Origin: Scylla paramamosain
Taxonomy: Eukaryota > Arthropoda > Malacostraca > Decapoda > Portunidae
Reading direction: 5' to 3'
Length of the DNA stretch: 64,000 nucleotides
NCBI RefSeq assembly: GCF_035594125.1
Contig: NC_087178.1
Span: 5,706,001 to 5,770,000 of the forward strand
Position numbers and translations under genes: made by a program. Each line of letters begins with the position of its first letter. The stretch's first letter is position 1. Shown here one piece after another: positions 1-11,820 of this stretch. The notes beneath the pieces are model-generated. The model saw only the letters and a list, made by a program, of their open reading frames with translations, was not told the origin of the DNA and ran no database searches.

Positions 1-1
1 C

Positions 2-3000
2 CCTGATGGCCGCCCTATTGGCCCTGACGGACGCCCCATTGGCCCTGATGGACGCCCCATTGGCCCTAATGGACGCCCCATTGGCCCTGATGGCCGCCCA
101 ATTGGCCCTGATGGACGCCCAATCAGCCCTGACGGTTACCCCATTGGCCCTGATGGCAGGCCTATTGGCCCTGATGGCAGACCTATCGGCCCTGATGGCC
201 GCCCAGTTGGCCCTGATGGTAGACCTATTGGTCCGGATGGCCGCCCTGTTGGTCCTGATGGTAGACCTATTGGCCCTGATGGTAGGCCAATTGGCCCTGA
301 TGGCAGGCCTATTGGCCCTGACGGTAGGCCTATTGGCCCAGATAGGTGGCCTGTTGACCATGACGGCAGACCTATTGGACCTGATGGTAGACCTATCGGC
401 CCTGATGGTAGGCCTATAGGCCCTGACGGCAGGCCTATTGGCCCTGATGGTAGGCCTGTTGGTCCAGACGGTAGGCCTGTTGGTCCAGATGGCAGACCTA
501 TTGACCCTGATGGCCGCCCTGTAGGACCTGATGGTAGGCCTATTGGTCCCGATGGCAGACCTATTGGTCCTGATGGTAGACCCATTGGCCCAGATGGCAG
601 GCCTATTGGTCCTGATGGTAGACCTATTGGCCCTGATGGCAGACCTATTGGCCCTGATGGCAGGCCCATTGGTCCTGATGGTAGGCCTATTGGCCCCGAT
701 GGCAGGCCTATTGGCCCTGATGGCAGACCTATTGGCCCTGATGGCAGACCTATTGGCCCTGATGACCGCTTTCCACTGGGGCCTTTCCAGCCTAGCTTCC
801 CCACAGATGGGGTGGACCCCGGCACTGTGTACAACCCTATCACTGGTTTGCCTGAAGATCTGGATGAGTGTAAACTCATGAGTCATATGATGTGCAAAAA
901 TGGACGTTGCATCAACACCAGGGGCTCCTTCCGCTGCGAGTGTAACCCAGGCTTCCGCTATGATGAGCCCAGCCACATGTGTGTAGGTGAGGCAGGGAGA
1001 GGCAGGGGCTGTATTGTAATAAGGACAGTTTATTGGGAGATGTCAGGTAGAATGATGCTACATTTACCTTCCTTTTGAGATGGAATATGGAAGCATATTG
1101 TTTAAAAATTTAATATATATATATATTGGGACTTGGAATAATGAATACTACTTGTTTGAAATGGCTTAATGTCATTTTTTATTACTGAAACTTAAGAATA
1201 CAGAAACTCTTGTGTTCCAGACACTAATGAGTGCGATGAACAAGCCCCGTGCCAAGGGCTTGCCAAATGTGAGAACACTGTGGGAAGTTACCGATGCTCC
1301 TGCCCCACAGGATACAGAATCAACAGGCTTACTAATAAGTGTGTTGGTAAGTGCAGTAAGTCTAGTAGAATGAAGAATAAAGATGTAAAGATGTGTCTCA
1401 TGGAGTTCCCAAGCATGCACCAGTACCTCTGTACAGCAATTAATTGTGTCCAGCACTTTCCTGTTCTCAGCAAATATTTTACATCCCATGGTACATTTCT
1501 GTCAACAATAGGGTATTTCACTTCAACTTTTATGAAGGATGCAAATTAATCCTAATTTTTGGTAAGAAATTTTACAGCTTTTATACATTTTGTAACTATT
1601 CTATTTTTTTGCCCTTGTTGCTCTTACTCATTCTCATTTTTCATTCTTATTCAGATCATAGGTATATTTTTCACTTCTGATCAGTTACTTTCCAGACAAG
1701 GAAATGAACAGATATATAAAGATTCTTCACTGATGATGCCCGAACTGGGAATATTCTCATAACAATGGAACTGGTTGAGGAAAACCAAATAAGACCTCTT
1801 CTTTCAGACATCAATGAGTGTGACCAGCAAGGTGTGTGCCAGCGAGGAGTTTGCAACAACTTCCAAGGGAGCTTCCAGTGCATCTGTGACCCAGGTTATG
1901 TGCTGACTGCCGAGCGTTCCTCCTGCATCGACTTGGACGAGTGTGTCCGTTCACCTAACATCTGCAACAATGGAACCTGTATCAACTCCATGGGCTCTTA
2001 CCAATGCCAGTGCTACAGAGGCTTCAAGATTGGACCAAACCGCGATTGTATTGGTGAGGCAGCATGGTTGAATTATCTTTGTTATGAATCCATGACTCAT
2101 TATTTATCTGTATGTGTTTCATTAGGTTTCCATGTTGTGTGAAGTTCTCAGTAGCTGTAAGTGTCCCCAACCCCCCTGCCCTACCTGTTTACTAAATATA
2201 GTGTGTAGGATGGTTACTGTAGAAATGCCTTGTACATACTCACTCTTTATTCCTGCCATAGTGACAGGAGGTGGGACCTGATGAGTATTTCGTTCCAATA
2301 TCTAAGGAATTCTTACCTCTGCAAGGATACTTTTCAAAGCTAAACATTTATCTTGGCTTGAAATTAATTTCTCAGTGTTTCTATACTCCAAAGGGAGCAT
2401 GACTGCAAACTCCATTCAGTTCTGCGACTTTGTCATGTTAATATAAAGTATACAAATAATTCAGTACCAGAGTACAAATCTTACCTTATTTTGGCAGATG
2501 TGAATGAGTGTCTTATTAATGTGGGTCTGTGTGTCAATGGTCGGTGCCGCAACACTGAGGGATCCTTTGTGTGTGAGTGTGCTGATGGCTACACCCTCAC
2601 ACCTGATGGGGAGCAGTGCAGGGACATCAATGAGTGTTCAGAGGTAAGTCATTTGGTACCCCATCCTCTTTCATTCAGATGCATTTCAAAAAGTGCACAG
2701 ATATTTTTGTCCTTTTTAATGTAACTGAAAAGAATAGTGGAGTGTTTAATCTATTGACAGTTTTTCCCATAATCACTTACAGTACAATAAACTATGATGT
2801 AGCCGAGGAAGATTGAATTAATCTATTCCCTTTCCTTTCCTTTGTGTTCAAGCAAACAATACAGGTGTTTTGAATGTCAGCAAAGGACAAGTTTAGCAAT
2901 GAAATTAATTAAGTGAATCAGTGCATTGGTGTATCTATTAGTCATCTTTATTGTATTTAGCTGATGACCATAAGGTGCCTTGATATTATTGCATTGCTCT

Positions 3001-6000
3001 TTCCAGCGGGATGATGTGTGTCCTGCGCCGGGTCGCTGTCAGAACTTGATGGGATCCTTCATTTGTGACTGTCCTGAGGGCTTCACTTTGTCCAGAGATG
3101 GAATGTCCTGTATAGGTATAACAACCATTTCTCTTTCATTTTGTATGTTTGCATATTGTTATCTTATGAGCATATAGGAATATATCAGGCTGGCTGTGGC
3201 CTAAGTGTACCTTCAGAGTAAAGGAATGCATTGTCATTTCAGACGTGGATGAGTGCCGTACTGTAAAGGACATCTGTGAGAATGGTGACTGTATAAACAA
3301 GCAGGGCTCCTTCCAGTGTGTCTGCCCTCCTGGTTTTGAAATTAGCCCTGATGGAACTAAGTGTGTTGACTATCGCCAGGAAGAATGTTATGAGACTTAT
3401 GATAGGGGTGAGTCTTCATTAGATTCTTTGAACACAGTAGAGATTTGGCATAGCAAAAATATGGTGATGAGGCTGTAAACCCAATGCATGGATTACTTAT
3501 CAGAAGTCTTTTAGTTCTGTGTTCTAATGCCTAAGTCTTTGAGAATAACATTAGATTTACCCAAAGGGAAATCAAGAAAATAGCACATGTACTTGGTTAA
3601 AGGACAACATCTACTTCTACCTGCCTTCCCAACAATGCCTGTCATGATGTGGCTTAAGGAGCAGAGTCATTAATACTGTCATCTTGCAGGTATCTGCCTC
3701 AACCCTCGGCCAGTGAGGATCCTGAAGAAGGAATGCTGTTGCTCCTCGGGTGCTGCTTGGGGTATAAACTGTGACCGCTGTCCTCCCATCAGTTCCCGTG
3801 AGTGTTGTCTTGGTGTCCACCAATTAACTTTATTTGAAACTTGAAGGAGTCAAAGTTAATTATGGATTAAATACATTCTGCATTTATTTTATAAGACACT
3901 GCATCTTGGAGAATGTTCCACAGGTTTAGAGAGACAATTCCAAGAAAAATTTGTAAGGAATGCACATTGTTTGCTTGATATTGACTTAAGTTTTACAGAA
4001 GAATGTCACTGACTGTATCTTCTCAGCTTATCTTACATACTGTACCATACTATTGTTGCCTCACCAATTCCTTGTGTGAACCCATCAGCTGAGTTTGAGA
4101 AGCTGTGTCCCCTCGGTCCGGGGCGATCAGAATCAGGAGCTGATCTTAATGAATGTGAAATCATGCCGGGAACATGTGAGGGTGGAGATTGCATCAACAC
4201 AGATGGTTCCTTCCGCTGCGAGTGTCCCATGGGTTACATTCTCGACAGCTCTGGGCGTCGCTGCATTGGTGGGTTCAGTTGTTACCTGTCTGCTGTCTTG
4301 CTGCTACACACCAACATCCCCTACCCCTAGACAGTGTATTAAATTTCTATCATGCCCAGTATGTCCAAAAGACACTGCCTGCTTAATCATGCTATTCATG
4401 ACTTTTAGGTAAAATTCTTGAAGAATGTGATTAAACTTGTATTTTAGGGAAAGAAACAGCTATCATGAAAGATGAGAATTGTCACTGTACTGAATTCTAT
4501 TATATGTTTTCGTTTTTTTTTTAATTGTAACCCTCATAATATTTGTTTACCTTTAACATGATTTCACCGAGCTTTAGTAGCCTTGTCCTTGATAAAGGCT
4601 TAACATTTCTGTGATTAGATGAAAATGAGTGTGCTGTCCCCAACATTTGTGGCAATGGAACATGCAGTAATGTTGAGGGAGGCTTTGACTGCTCCTGCCA
4701 GGAAGGATTTGCTCCTGGACCAATGCAGGTGAATGATGACTATTTGTGCAAGCTAGGCTTAATATGATCTTTCTTTGGTATATATATGAAATATTATGAT
4801 TGCCTCTGTATCTTTTGCAAATTAAGAAAACCACTGCCTTTGGTGTTTTGTCTTCCTATAGGAGTACAAGGGGTGATCTTAGCAGAACTGCAGTAAAGTA
4901 CTAGAGTTCTTGATTCCCTGTTAGCTTCACATCCAATAAGTGTCAAAATGAATGTCTCCTTGTGCCCAGACATGTGAAGATGTTGACGAGTGTGAGGAGC
5001 TGGGCCACCAGTGCGCCTTCAGGTGTCACAACATGGCTGGGACCTTCCGCTGCATCTGTCCCTACGGCTACACACTTGCTCCCAACGGCCGCCACTGCCA
5101 GGATGTGGATGAGTGTGCCACACCGGCCAACAATTGCAGGTTCCTTTGTAAGAACCTCATAGGTACCTTCATGTGTATCTGCCCTGAAGGCTACCAGCAG
5201 GTAATACAATATAGTAATTTGTAATTCTCCCTTTCATGTATCTTTACATATTTAACATCTTTGTCTTGTACAAGGTGTGACCCTTACTTAATCAGCCATT
5301 TGATCATCCTGGCTTTTGTGTAACTTGTTAGCTTAATGTCACCACCATAGCAGCACACTGACATACACCATTCATCAGCAGCAGAGTTTTGTCCACACTA
5401 TTTATCAATTCATGTTTTATGTGTGTGCAAAGGGTGAGGTAATGTACCAATTACTGAGGTGTGAGGTGCCACAGGTAGGCATGACGGACGACTGTAAGGA
5501 CATCAATGAGTGCGCCTCGAACCCCAACATCTGCAAAAGTGGCCGATGCATCAACACCAAGGGCTCCTACCGTTGTGACTGCTATGACGGCTTTGTCTCC
5601 AGCAGGGACGGCAAGCAATGTATTGACCAAAGGGAGGGATACTGCTTCAGGCAGCTTGTTGGTGGGATGTGCTCAACCACAGGCGACAGTCTTGTCAAGG
5701 TACCTTCTGCCATATATATACCAGTACAAGTATTATATTATGTTGATGCATTATTAGATCCACAATGATAATGACCTTTGAGGAAATGTCTTTGAATGAT
5801 AAATTTTAGGAAGACTTAAAAGTGAAAACATAATTACTTGAATGTATATTGATATCATGATGCAGGTGACCAAAGCTGACTGCTGTTGCACCATGGGCCT
5901 GGCCTGGGGCCCCATGTGTGAACACTGCCCACGTCGAGGCACCCCAGAATATGACGAGATCTGCATGGAGGCTGGCTTCTCTGTTGACGGCCTGGACATT

Positions 6001-9000
6001 GATGAGTGCCAGATGCCTAATCTTTGTCGCAATGGCAAGTGCATCAACACCATGGGGTCTTACCGATGCATCTGTGACAAGGGATACCAGCCAGACCACT
6101 CCGGAACTCGTTGCATTGATGTCAATGAGTGTGAGGGCACACCGTCGCCCTGCAAGTTCACATGCCAAAACACAGAGGGGTCATACCGCTGTGCCTGCCC
6201 CCGAGGCTACACGCTCAATCCAGACGGCATCACTTGTCGGGACCTGGATGAGTGCACTACAGGACAGCACACTTGTGAAAATGAGTGCGTCAACACTCAA
6301 GGGTCATACAAGTGTACTTGTGCCCAAGGATTCAATGAAGTCGGTGAACAGTGTATTGGTGAGTCATTTGTGATTTATTGCAAATGTGTTGTTGACCAAA
6401 TTGCAGTAAAACTTATTTTCAAGTAAATTTGATGAAATGCATTCTGTATGGAGAGATTGATATGGAATAACAACCTCTACCTTTACACAGACCCACTCTA
6501 AATAGAAGGAGGAGTCAGGGGTGCCATGGGCTGCACTTGGCACATGGCAAGATGCATCACACTAATGTGTCTGTAAATTTTATCACAACTGAAATGATAA
6601 CATTTAATTTTATGTAATAAGCAATTATGATCTCTCAATGACCATCAGATATCAATGAGTGCCTGGAGCAGACTGGTCTGTGTGGCCCCCTGGGAACTTG
6701 CCTGAACACCCGGGGAAGTTTCAAGTGCATCTGTCCTCGAGGCTTCAAACTGGATCCATCTGGGACCATGTGTATAGACTCTGATGACTGCTTGGATGGC
6801 TCCTGTGATGGGGGATGTGAGGTAATTCATTGATTGCTCCTTTCCAAATGAATTCAGAGTAGATTCCATTGTTCATTCTTATGTTATGTATATGGTGAAT
6901 CCATTCCTGTGAATGGGTTCTTTATTGGTTAGTCTTTTTATAGCCGCTACTTATGATATGAATGCAGCATGACACATGACATGGTTACCACTGTTTTCCT
7001 CTGCTACCAATATAAGGATAATTACAGTATGTTCCCAGGAATGCAGAATGAGTGTGACATAAGATATGTATTATTATATGTATTATTTTTGCATTTTTTG
7101 CCATAGGGACTCATGTGTGGCTGCCCAGATGGTTACCGCCGTCATCCCTTCTACAACCAGTGTGTGGATGATGACGAGTGTACTCAGGGAAGCTTGTGTG
7201 GCTCAGCTGATTGCCAAAACACTCTTGGCTCCTTCAAGTGTGGCTGCCCTAGTGGATACTCCTTCAACTTTGCCCTCCTAGTGTGCATTCAGGTTGGTAG
7301 ACAGTTGTTCTCTTGTTCATAAGCTGTATCTTCATTGTTCTTAATTATTAAATGAATGTTTCTAATTTGCCATGAAGACCACAATTTTGTATAAGTAAAC
7401 TTTCATTTGCATACTTAAATTTACCTTACAGAATGTCATTTTTTTGCAAATTACAGTGACACATTTAGCATCTGTTCATGTACTCTATAGCATATACTAA
7501 TCTTTACACTACTTTCTCTTTTCTCGGTCATTCTTATAAACACATGCTTTCCTTCCTCCACCAGGTTGATGACAACTGCATCTCGAGTCCCTGCGCCTAT
7601 GGTTGTAATTCTCTTGGAGATGACAGCATAGCTTGTGGCTGCCCCTCAGGCTTCTCCAGGATTGGCTCAGTAAGAATCTCATGAGAAACTTTAGAATTTT
7701 ATACCTAATCTTGAATATATAATTTCCGTTTTAAGTCCAAAGATTTAGAAAAGTGTAAAAAATTAAGTGTTTTGATGAAATTATTATATACTGCCATCCA
7801 GGTACCTTTATTCTCTTTCAAAACACAAATAAGCAACTTATAAGTTTTAGAATAGTATAAAGATTTTCCAAAATGCACTTTTCATTAGTGTATAAAATTT
7901 CTGAGATATTGCCTTCACCTTCATGCAATAATTTTGAGTCAAACCTGTAGAATTCAATTTTCAGTCAGTTTTATAAAGAAGAAAATATTCAAAAGAAAAT
8001 GAGTAATAAAAACTGAATTTTGTTGTATCCAGGGCCACTGCATGTCCACCCTCAACCCTCCTGTTGGTGGCTACCAGAACGGCCAGTTTGGAGGCGGTGG
8101 ACTGTATGGCATCGGTGGTGGACTGGGAGGTGTCGGGGGTGGTGATGGTGGTGGTGGTAGAGATGGCTCCTTTCCCAATGGTGTTCTGCCACCAGGAGGA
8201 TTTACTGGCAGTGTTGGAAGAGTTACAGGAAGATATGATGGAATTATTGGAGGAGGTACAGGAGGCTATACTGGTGGTGGTGCAGGTGGAGGAGGAGTTC
8301 CAGGGGTATATGGTGGTGGTGGAACAGGTCCAGGTGGTTTTGGTGGTGGTTTTGGAGTTCCAGGAATATATGGTGGTGTTCCAGGAGGTTATGGTGGTGG
8401 TGGAGGAGGGCCAGGAGGGTTTGGTGGTGGTGGTGGTGGTGGTGGAGGTCCAGGGGGATATGGTGGTGGTGGAGGTCCAGGAGGTTATGGTGGTGGTGGA
8501 GCAGGATCAGGAGGGTATGGTGGTGGTGATAGTGGTGTTGGTGGCAGATTCCCAGGTGGTGGTGGTAGTACTGGATTCACTACTGGTGGTGTGCAGGGAG
8601 GATATGTTGGTGGTCCTGGGGTGGGGCAGGGTAGCATTGGAGGCAGAGGTGGTGGACATGGTGGTGGGCAAGGTGGATTTGGCAGAGGTGTTAATGGTGG
8701 TGGAGGAGGAGGAGGTGGACAAGGTGGATTTGGCAGAGACAGGGGTGGAGGAGGTGGTCTGTATGGTGGTGCTGGTGGTGGAGGCGGAAGTGTTGGGGGC
8801 AGTGCAGGAGGAGTGTATGGGGAAGGCTATGGGTATGGCTACACCTCCACACAGTATGACTTGGGAGGAGTACCCACATTCCCTATTGGACAACAAGACC
8901 CTCATGGCAACAATGAAAATATTATCTCAACTGAGGGATGTTTCTCCTGTAAGGTAAGAGTTTGTCTTGCTGTTTGACACACAGCTCAGTCTTGCACCAG

Positions 9001-10122
9001 CTCTTCAATACAGCAGATTAAATTGTACAAGTTCACTGTGATAGCATTATTAAGTCTAGTGAAATTACCTAGAAATTAATTAAGCTAAAGTTCTGTACAT
9101 TTAGGTATAATGAATACATGATGTTTGAATTTTTATATTTTCATCACTTTACAGTTTACATTGATTCCAGATTTGCTGCCTACTAACTTATGTTGCTACA
9201 AATTCAATACTAAAAAAATATATACTCTCAACAGTTCAATGGGCAGAGTGCTCCATCAGGCAGGAGGAGACGCTCAGTCATGTCAGAGGTGATCAGTCCG
9301 ATAATGCTTGCGCCGGTCTCGGCCAACCTCACTGACAAGGAAGTGGTCCTGGTACATGCACACAACCACACACACAGAGTAAGTTTGCATTGTAACTAAA
9401 TAACTGTGTGGCTCATTGCTTAAGAAAAAATTGACAGGCTGATTACTGTTTATTTTCAGTACTTATGAAATACATAACATTTTTTTCATTTCCCTGCATC
9501 CAATGCATTATACTTAAATGATGGGAAGCATAAATGAGGTATGTATTACTAAAAATGCCTGATAGTCAGAATTTAATTACTCATATTACAACTTATAAGA
9601 AACAATGACCACACACAGGTGGTGAGGAGAAGTTTGGAAACTGAATTAAGACGACAAGAAAGCATAGCCCAGAGGTCATCCAAGAATCCAATAGTTCTGA
9701 AGGTTTCCCTCGACCAGACCAGGCACAGGACCAGATTAATCAAGCTGAAGCCAGCCATCACCTACCTTCAAGTGAGTGTCTTTTCCTAAGCAAGCTGATC
9801 TTCATTATACCACTTTTACCCTAATTAGGGCATGCAACTTTGCATGTTGAGCCTCAGTGATCAGCATAATTCCAAGAGCTCTGAAATCTTCCCTTCTTTA
9901 CAGAACAATGTGAAATATGAAATTGTGCAAGGAAACGATGATGGCATCTTTGAGATGCGGTCACACAACCATGGCACTGCCTCGCTCCACTTCAAACACC
10001 ACCTCCACCAACCAGCCACATATGATATTGAAATTGTGGGTCGTCCTCTTGATTATTCCAATATAAATGATGGGGCACACAGTGACCTAGACATGAACCT
10101 TAGGATCATTGTGACACACTAA
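2..10122 (+). CDS. Fibrillin-like extracellular matrix protein, 3' part of gene (5' end outside window)
   Basis: Secreted microfibril glycoprotein. I read 19 exons: <2-986, 1221-1346, 1808-2053, 2498-2643, 3007-3115, 3243-3407, 3690-3797, 4089-4268, 4619-4728, 4970-5200, 5475-5699, 5866-6358, 6649-6821, 7107-7292, 7565-7669, 8033-8953, 9235-9378, 9619-9771 and 9904-10122. All junctions are GT-AG with matching phases, giving 1,674 residues to a TAA. Domain order is a GPDGRPI array, 7 cbEGF (D-x-D/N-E-C starts), TB, 5 cbEGF, TB, 7 cbEGF, a Gly-rich segment, CxxC, furin site, and a C-terminal propeptide. That 7-TB-5-TB-7 order equals vertebrate fibrillin from cbEGF25 to the end, so this is fibrillin rather than a generic EGF protein. 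Fibrillin-like microfibrils are known from decapod arteries. The GPDGRPI and Gly-rich segments are not part of vertebrate fibrillin. The open frame runs to the window edge, so more exons lie upstream. Confidence 0.93.
20..754 (+). repeat. Coding 21-bp tandem array: 35 GPDGRPI heptapeptide units in fibrillin
   Basis: Thirty-five consecutive 21-bp units with no length change, in the same frame as the downstream cbEGF exon, translate as G-P-D-G-R-P-I/V. A partial unit occupies the first bases of the window, so the array probably extends upstream. Variants seen include GPNGRPI, SPDGYPI, GPDRWPV-DHDGRPI and DPDGRPV. The last unit decays to GPDDRFPLGP before a short linker and the first cbEGF. Codon third positions vary (GGC/GGT, CGC/AGA/AGG, CCC/CCT) while the peptide is kept, which suggests selection on the protein. 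The Pro-Gly-rich, charged composition resembles elastomeric or flexible linker repeats; that role is inferred. The array sits where vertebrate fibrillin has TB5 next to cbEGF25. Confidence 0.9.
3364..4146 (+). other. TB (8-Cys) domain 1 of fibrillin, equivalent to TB6
   Basis: The domain is spread over three exons (end of 3243-3407, all of 3690-3797, start of 4089-4268). It has exactly eight cysteines, including the diagnostic triplet in KKECCCSSGAAWG, followed by INCDRC and a last Cys in EKLCPLG. TB domains occur only in fibrillins and LTBPs. It follows seven cbEGF domains and precedes five, matching the position of human fibrillin-1 TB6. No RGD motif is present. Confidence 0.88.
5629..5985 (+). 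other. TB (8-Cys) domain 2 of fibrillin, equivalent to TB7
   Basis: Split by the intron between exons 5475-5699 and 5866-6358. The eight cysteines are GYC, GMC, the triplet in KADCCCTMGLAWG, PMC, EHC and EIC. Five cbEGF domains lie upstream and seven downstream, as for human fibrillin-1 TB7. The DIDEC start of the next cbEGF follows within about 20 residues. Confidence 0.87.
8033..8953 (+). other. Gly-rich elastomer-like exon of fibrillin (about 307 residues)
   Basis: A single 921-bp phase 0-0 exon. It begins with GHC, which supplies the last cysteine of the final cbEGF. It then runs through GGYGGGG, GPGGFGGG and GVPGGYGG style repeats with scattered Tyr, Phe and Pro, and ends with a less repetitive stretch that closes in EGCFSCK. 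The CxxC matches the start of the unique C-terminal domain of vertebrate fibrillins. Gly-rich GGX/GYG composition is typical of arthropod cuticle and silk-like proteins; an elastic role here is inferred. The two other forward frames are also largely open, because GGT/GGA repeats lack stops. Confidence 0.88.
9235..10119 (+). other. Fibrillin C-terminal propeptide with furin site (asprosin-like)
   Basis: Three exons encode FNGQSAPSG-RRRR-S and then 158 residues to the stop. The tetra-Arg site (codons 9262-9273) sits just after CFSCK, as the furin site sits after the CxxC in vertebrate fibrillins. The tail shares a recognisable pattern with human asprosin: L-x(2)-L-x-P-A-x(2)-x-L followed by N-x(2)-Y-x-I and G-N-D-D-G-I-F, then a LHF motif and TYDIEI. 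In vertebrates furin removes this piece during microfibril assembly and, from FBN1, it circulates as asprosin. Conservation of processing is inferred from the motif; hormone function is not implied. N-glycosylation sequons occur at NLT and NHT. Confidence 0.85.
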
Positions 10123-11820
10123 TAAGAAGAGAAAAGTTATTAGAAATGTTTATTTTCTTGCCCAAACATGCCACTGGCAATGGCAACAATGAGCAAATTA
10201 TCTTGACACAAACCTTGAGAGTGAATGTGTGTGTATGTATGAGTGTGTGTTTAAGCAAGTGCATGTGTGTGAAGCAGTGGCATATAATGTTGAAATACTT
10301 CCATATCTCCAAGTGTTCCATAGTTTTCTATAATTTATTTAACATGCACTGAGCTGAAGGAAGAGAAGTGAACCCTCCACAAAGTAGGTGATAATTCCTG
10401 CTCGGTATTCAGTACGCAACCGTTGCCTGACATTAATAGAGCTTCTCAACTTGAATGAAATGCAAGTTTTTGTGCTTGATTTGATATTCTCAGTAGGGAT
10501 GTATGTAATATTCCTATAATTTTGTATGTTTTTTGGAACCGATAAACATGAAAACACCATATCAGACCACAATCTTTGAAAATTTCTCGCAGGACATAGT
10601 TGAATGACGTGACAACTGGAGTCCATCATAATTCTTTTTGTCTAGTAGTATGTACATTGATGTGTACTTAGTAGATATTAGAAAGTTCCTTCCTGTCAGT
10701 TGGTGACATTTGTGATGAGCAAAGCTGGGAAATATGATGCAGTTTCGTGAAGTGTTAAGGACTCTTGTTGTGGTGATATTTATGAAGGTGCTAATTCTAC
10801 TTGGCTTTGCTTGAACTCATATGTACTGTATGTAACTTAGGGACCACTAGTTTTAAATAACAAATCACTGAGGGAATGTGCCGAAGTTACTTTCATCATG
10901 TCACCTTGCATTGTTTCAAAGTCATGCCCGCACTGCATGCTCTCTCACGTGAGCTTGTACTGAAGAGTTACAGTGAAAACAGTCTACCAAGAACCCTTCC
11001 ATATCTGCTCAGTGATAAGCTACCATTTCCCATCACACCCTCCCATCATATTTAGCCTTCAAACTTAGTCACTTCAACATGTCACTCCCAGAACAGTCAA
11101 TTATTCAGATGTATAGGTAAGCATCTGTGTATGAAGTGTATAACTTAAAGGTTTCATACAAGGTCGTTGTCCTAGTTACTTGTTTTAACACATTCACATG
11201 CCTTCCAAACGTATTGAGTCCATAATTGACCCAAATGACCCTGCCCAGTGGTCCTGAGTGAGTGGCGTGATGTGTGGTGGGTGTGGTGCTCTGTGGTGTC
11301 TGTCTACAGAACAAGCATGAATGCCTCTCTGGTGTACAGTCTTGAATTTCACTGCAGTGTTAGATATATTACATTACACAGATGATTTATTACTGATCTG
11401 TCTGATTTCATGACTTATACTGTTAAATTACAAATTGTATAAATTTGATGAATAGTAACATGGCTATCTTGTTGATTAAAATATTATTGCATTAATAGTT
11501 ATGCCTCTGACATTTTATCAATACCTGTGAACTTGCAGGCACAACTTAATTCAAGTAGCTTGATATTCTCACTCTTCCCCTCCTGAAAATACAAGGAAAA
11601 ATTTATTAGTCATTTATGGGTTGAGCACACATGACTAAGAGAACATTACCATCAAGACTGTGCAGTGGCCAGAGGGGCATCAACCTTGTTCTTTCTCACT
11701 GCCAAAGGACACCATTTATGCAAAAACAAAAAAATTAACTCACCTAGGTTAAGTGACTCTTTGTAGTGAAGGTTATAGGGGGAGAAATCACTATAAACAC
11801 GTTTTGTACATAGTCTAGTG
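10123..11820 (+). other. Probable fibrillin 3' UTR and downstream intergenic sequence
   Basis: There is no supported ORF after the fibrillin stop. Sequence is moderately AT-rich with a short degenerate GT run near 10225-10270. A possible ATTAAA polyadenylation signal occurs at 11475-11480, but it is weak evidence for the transcript end. Confidence 0.45.

Noticed and set aside
20..754. Regular 21-bp array as a CRISPR
   Set aside because: Units are contiguous without spacers and encode protein in frame with fibrillin; the genome is eukaryotic.
136..879. 247-codon minus-strand ORF with GLPSGPI repeats
   Set aside because: It is the antisense of the fibrillin GPDGRPI array; the + frame continues into genuine cbEGF exons.
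5806..6168. 120-codon minus-strand ORF opposite fibrillin cbEGF domains
   Set aside because: Antisense shadow of a clearly conserved coding exon.
8064..8957. 297-codon alternative + frame and 132-codon minus ORF over the Gly-rich exon
   Set aside because: They are stop-free only because of GGT/GGA repeats; the glycine frame matches splice phases and flanking domains.
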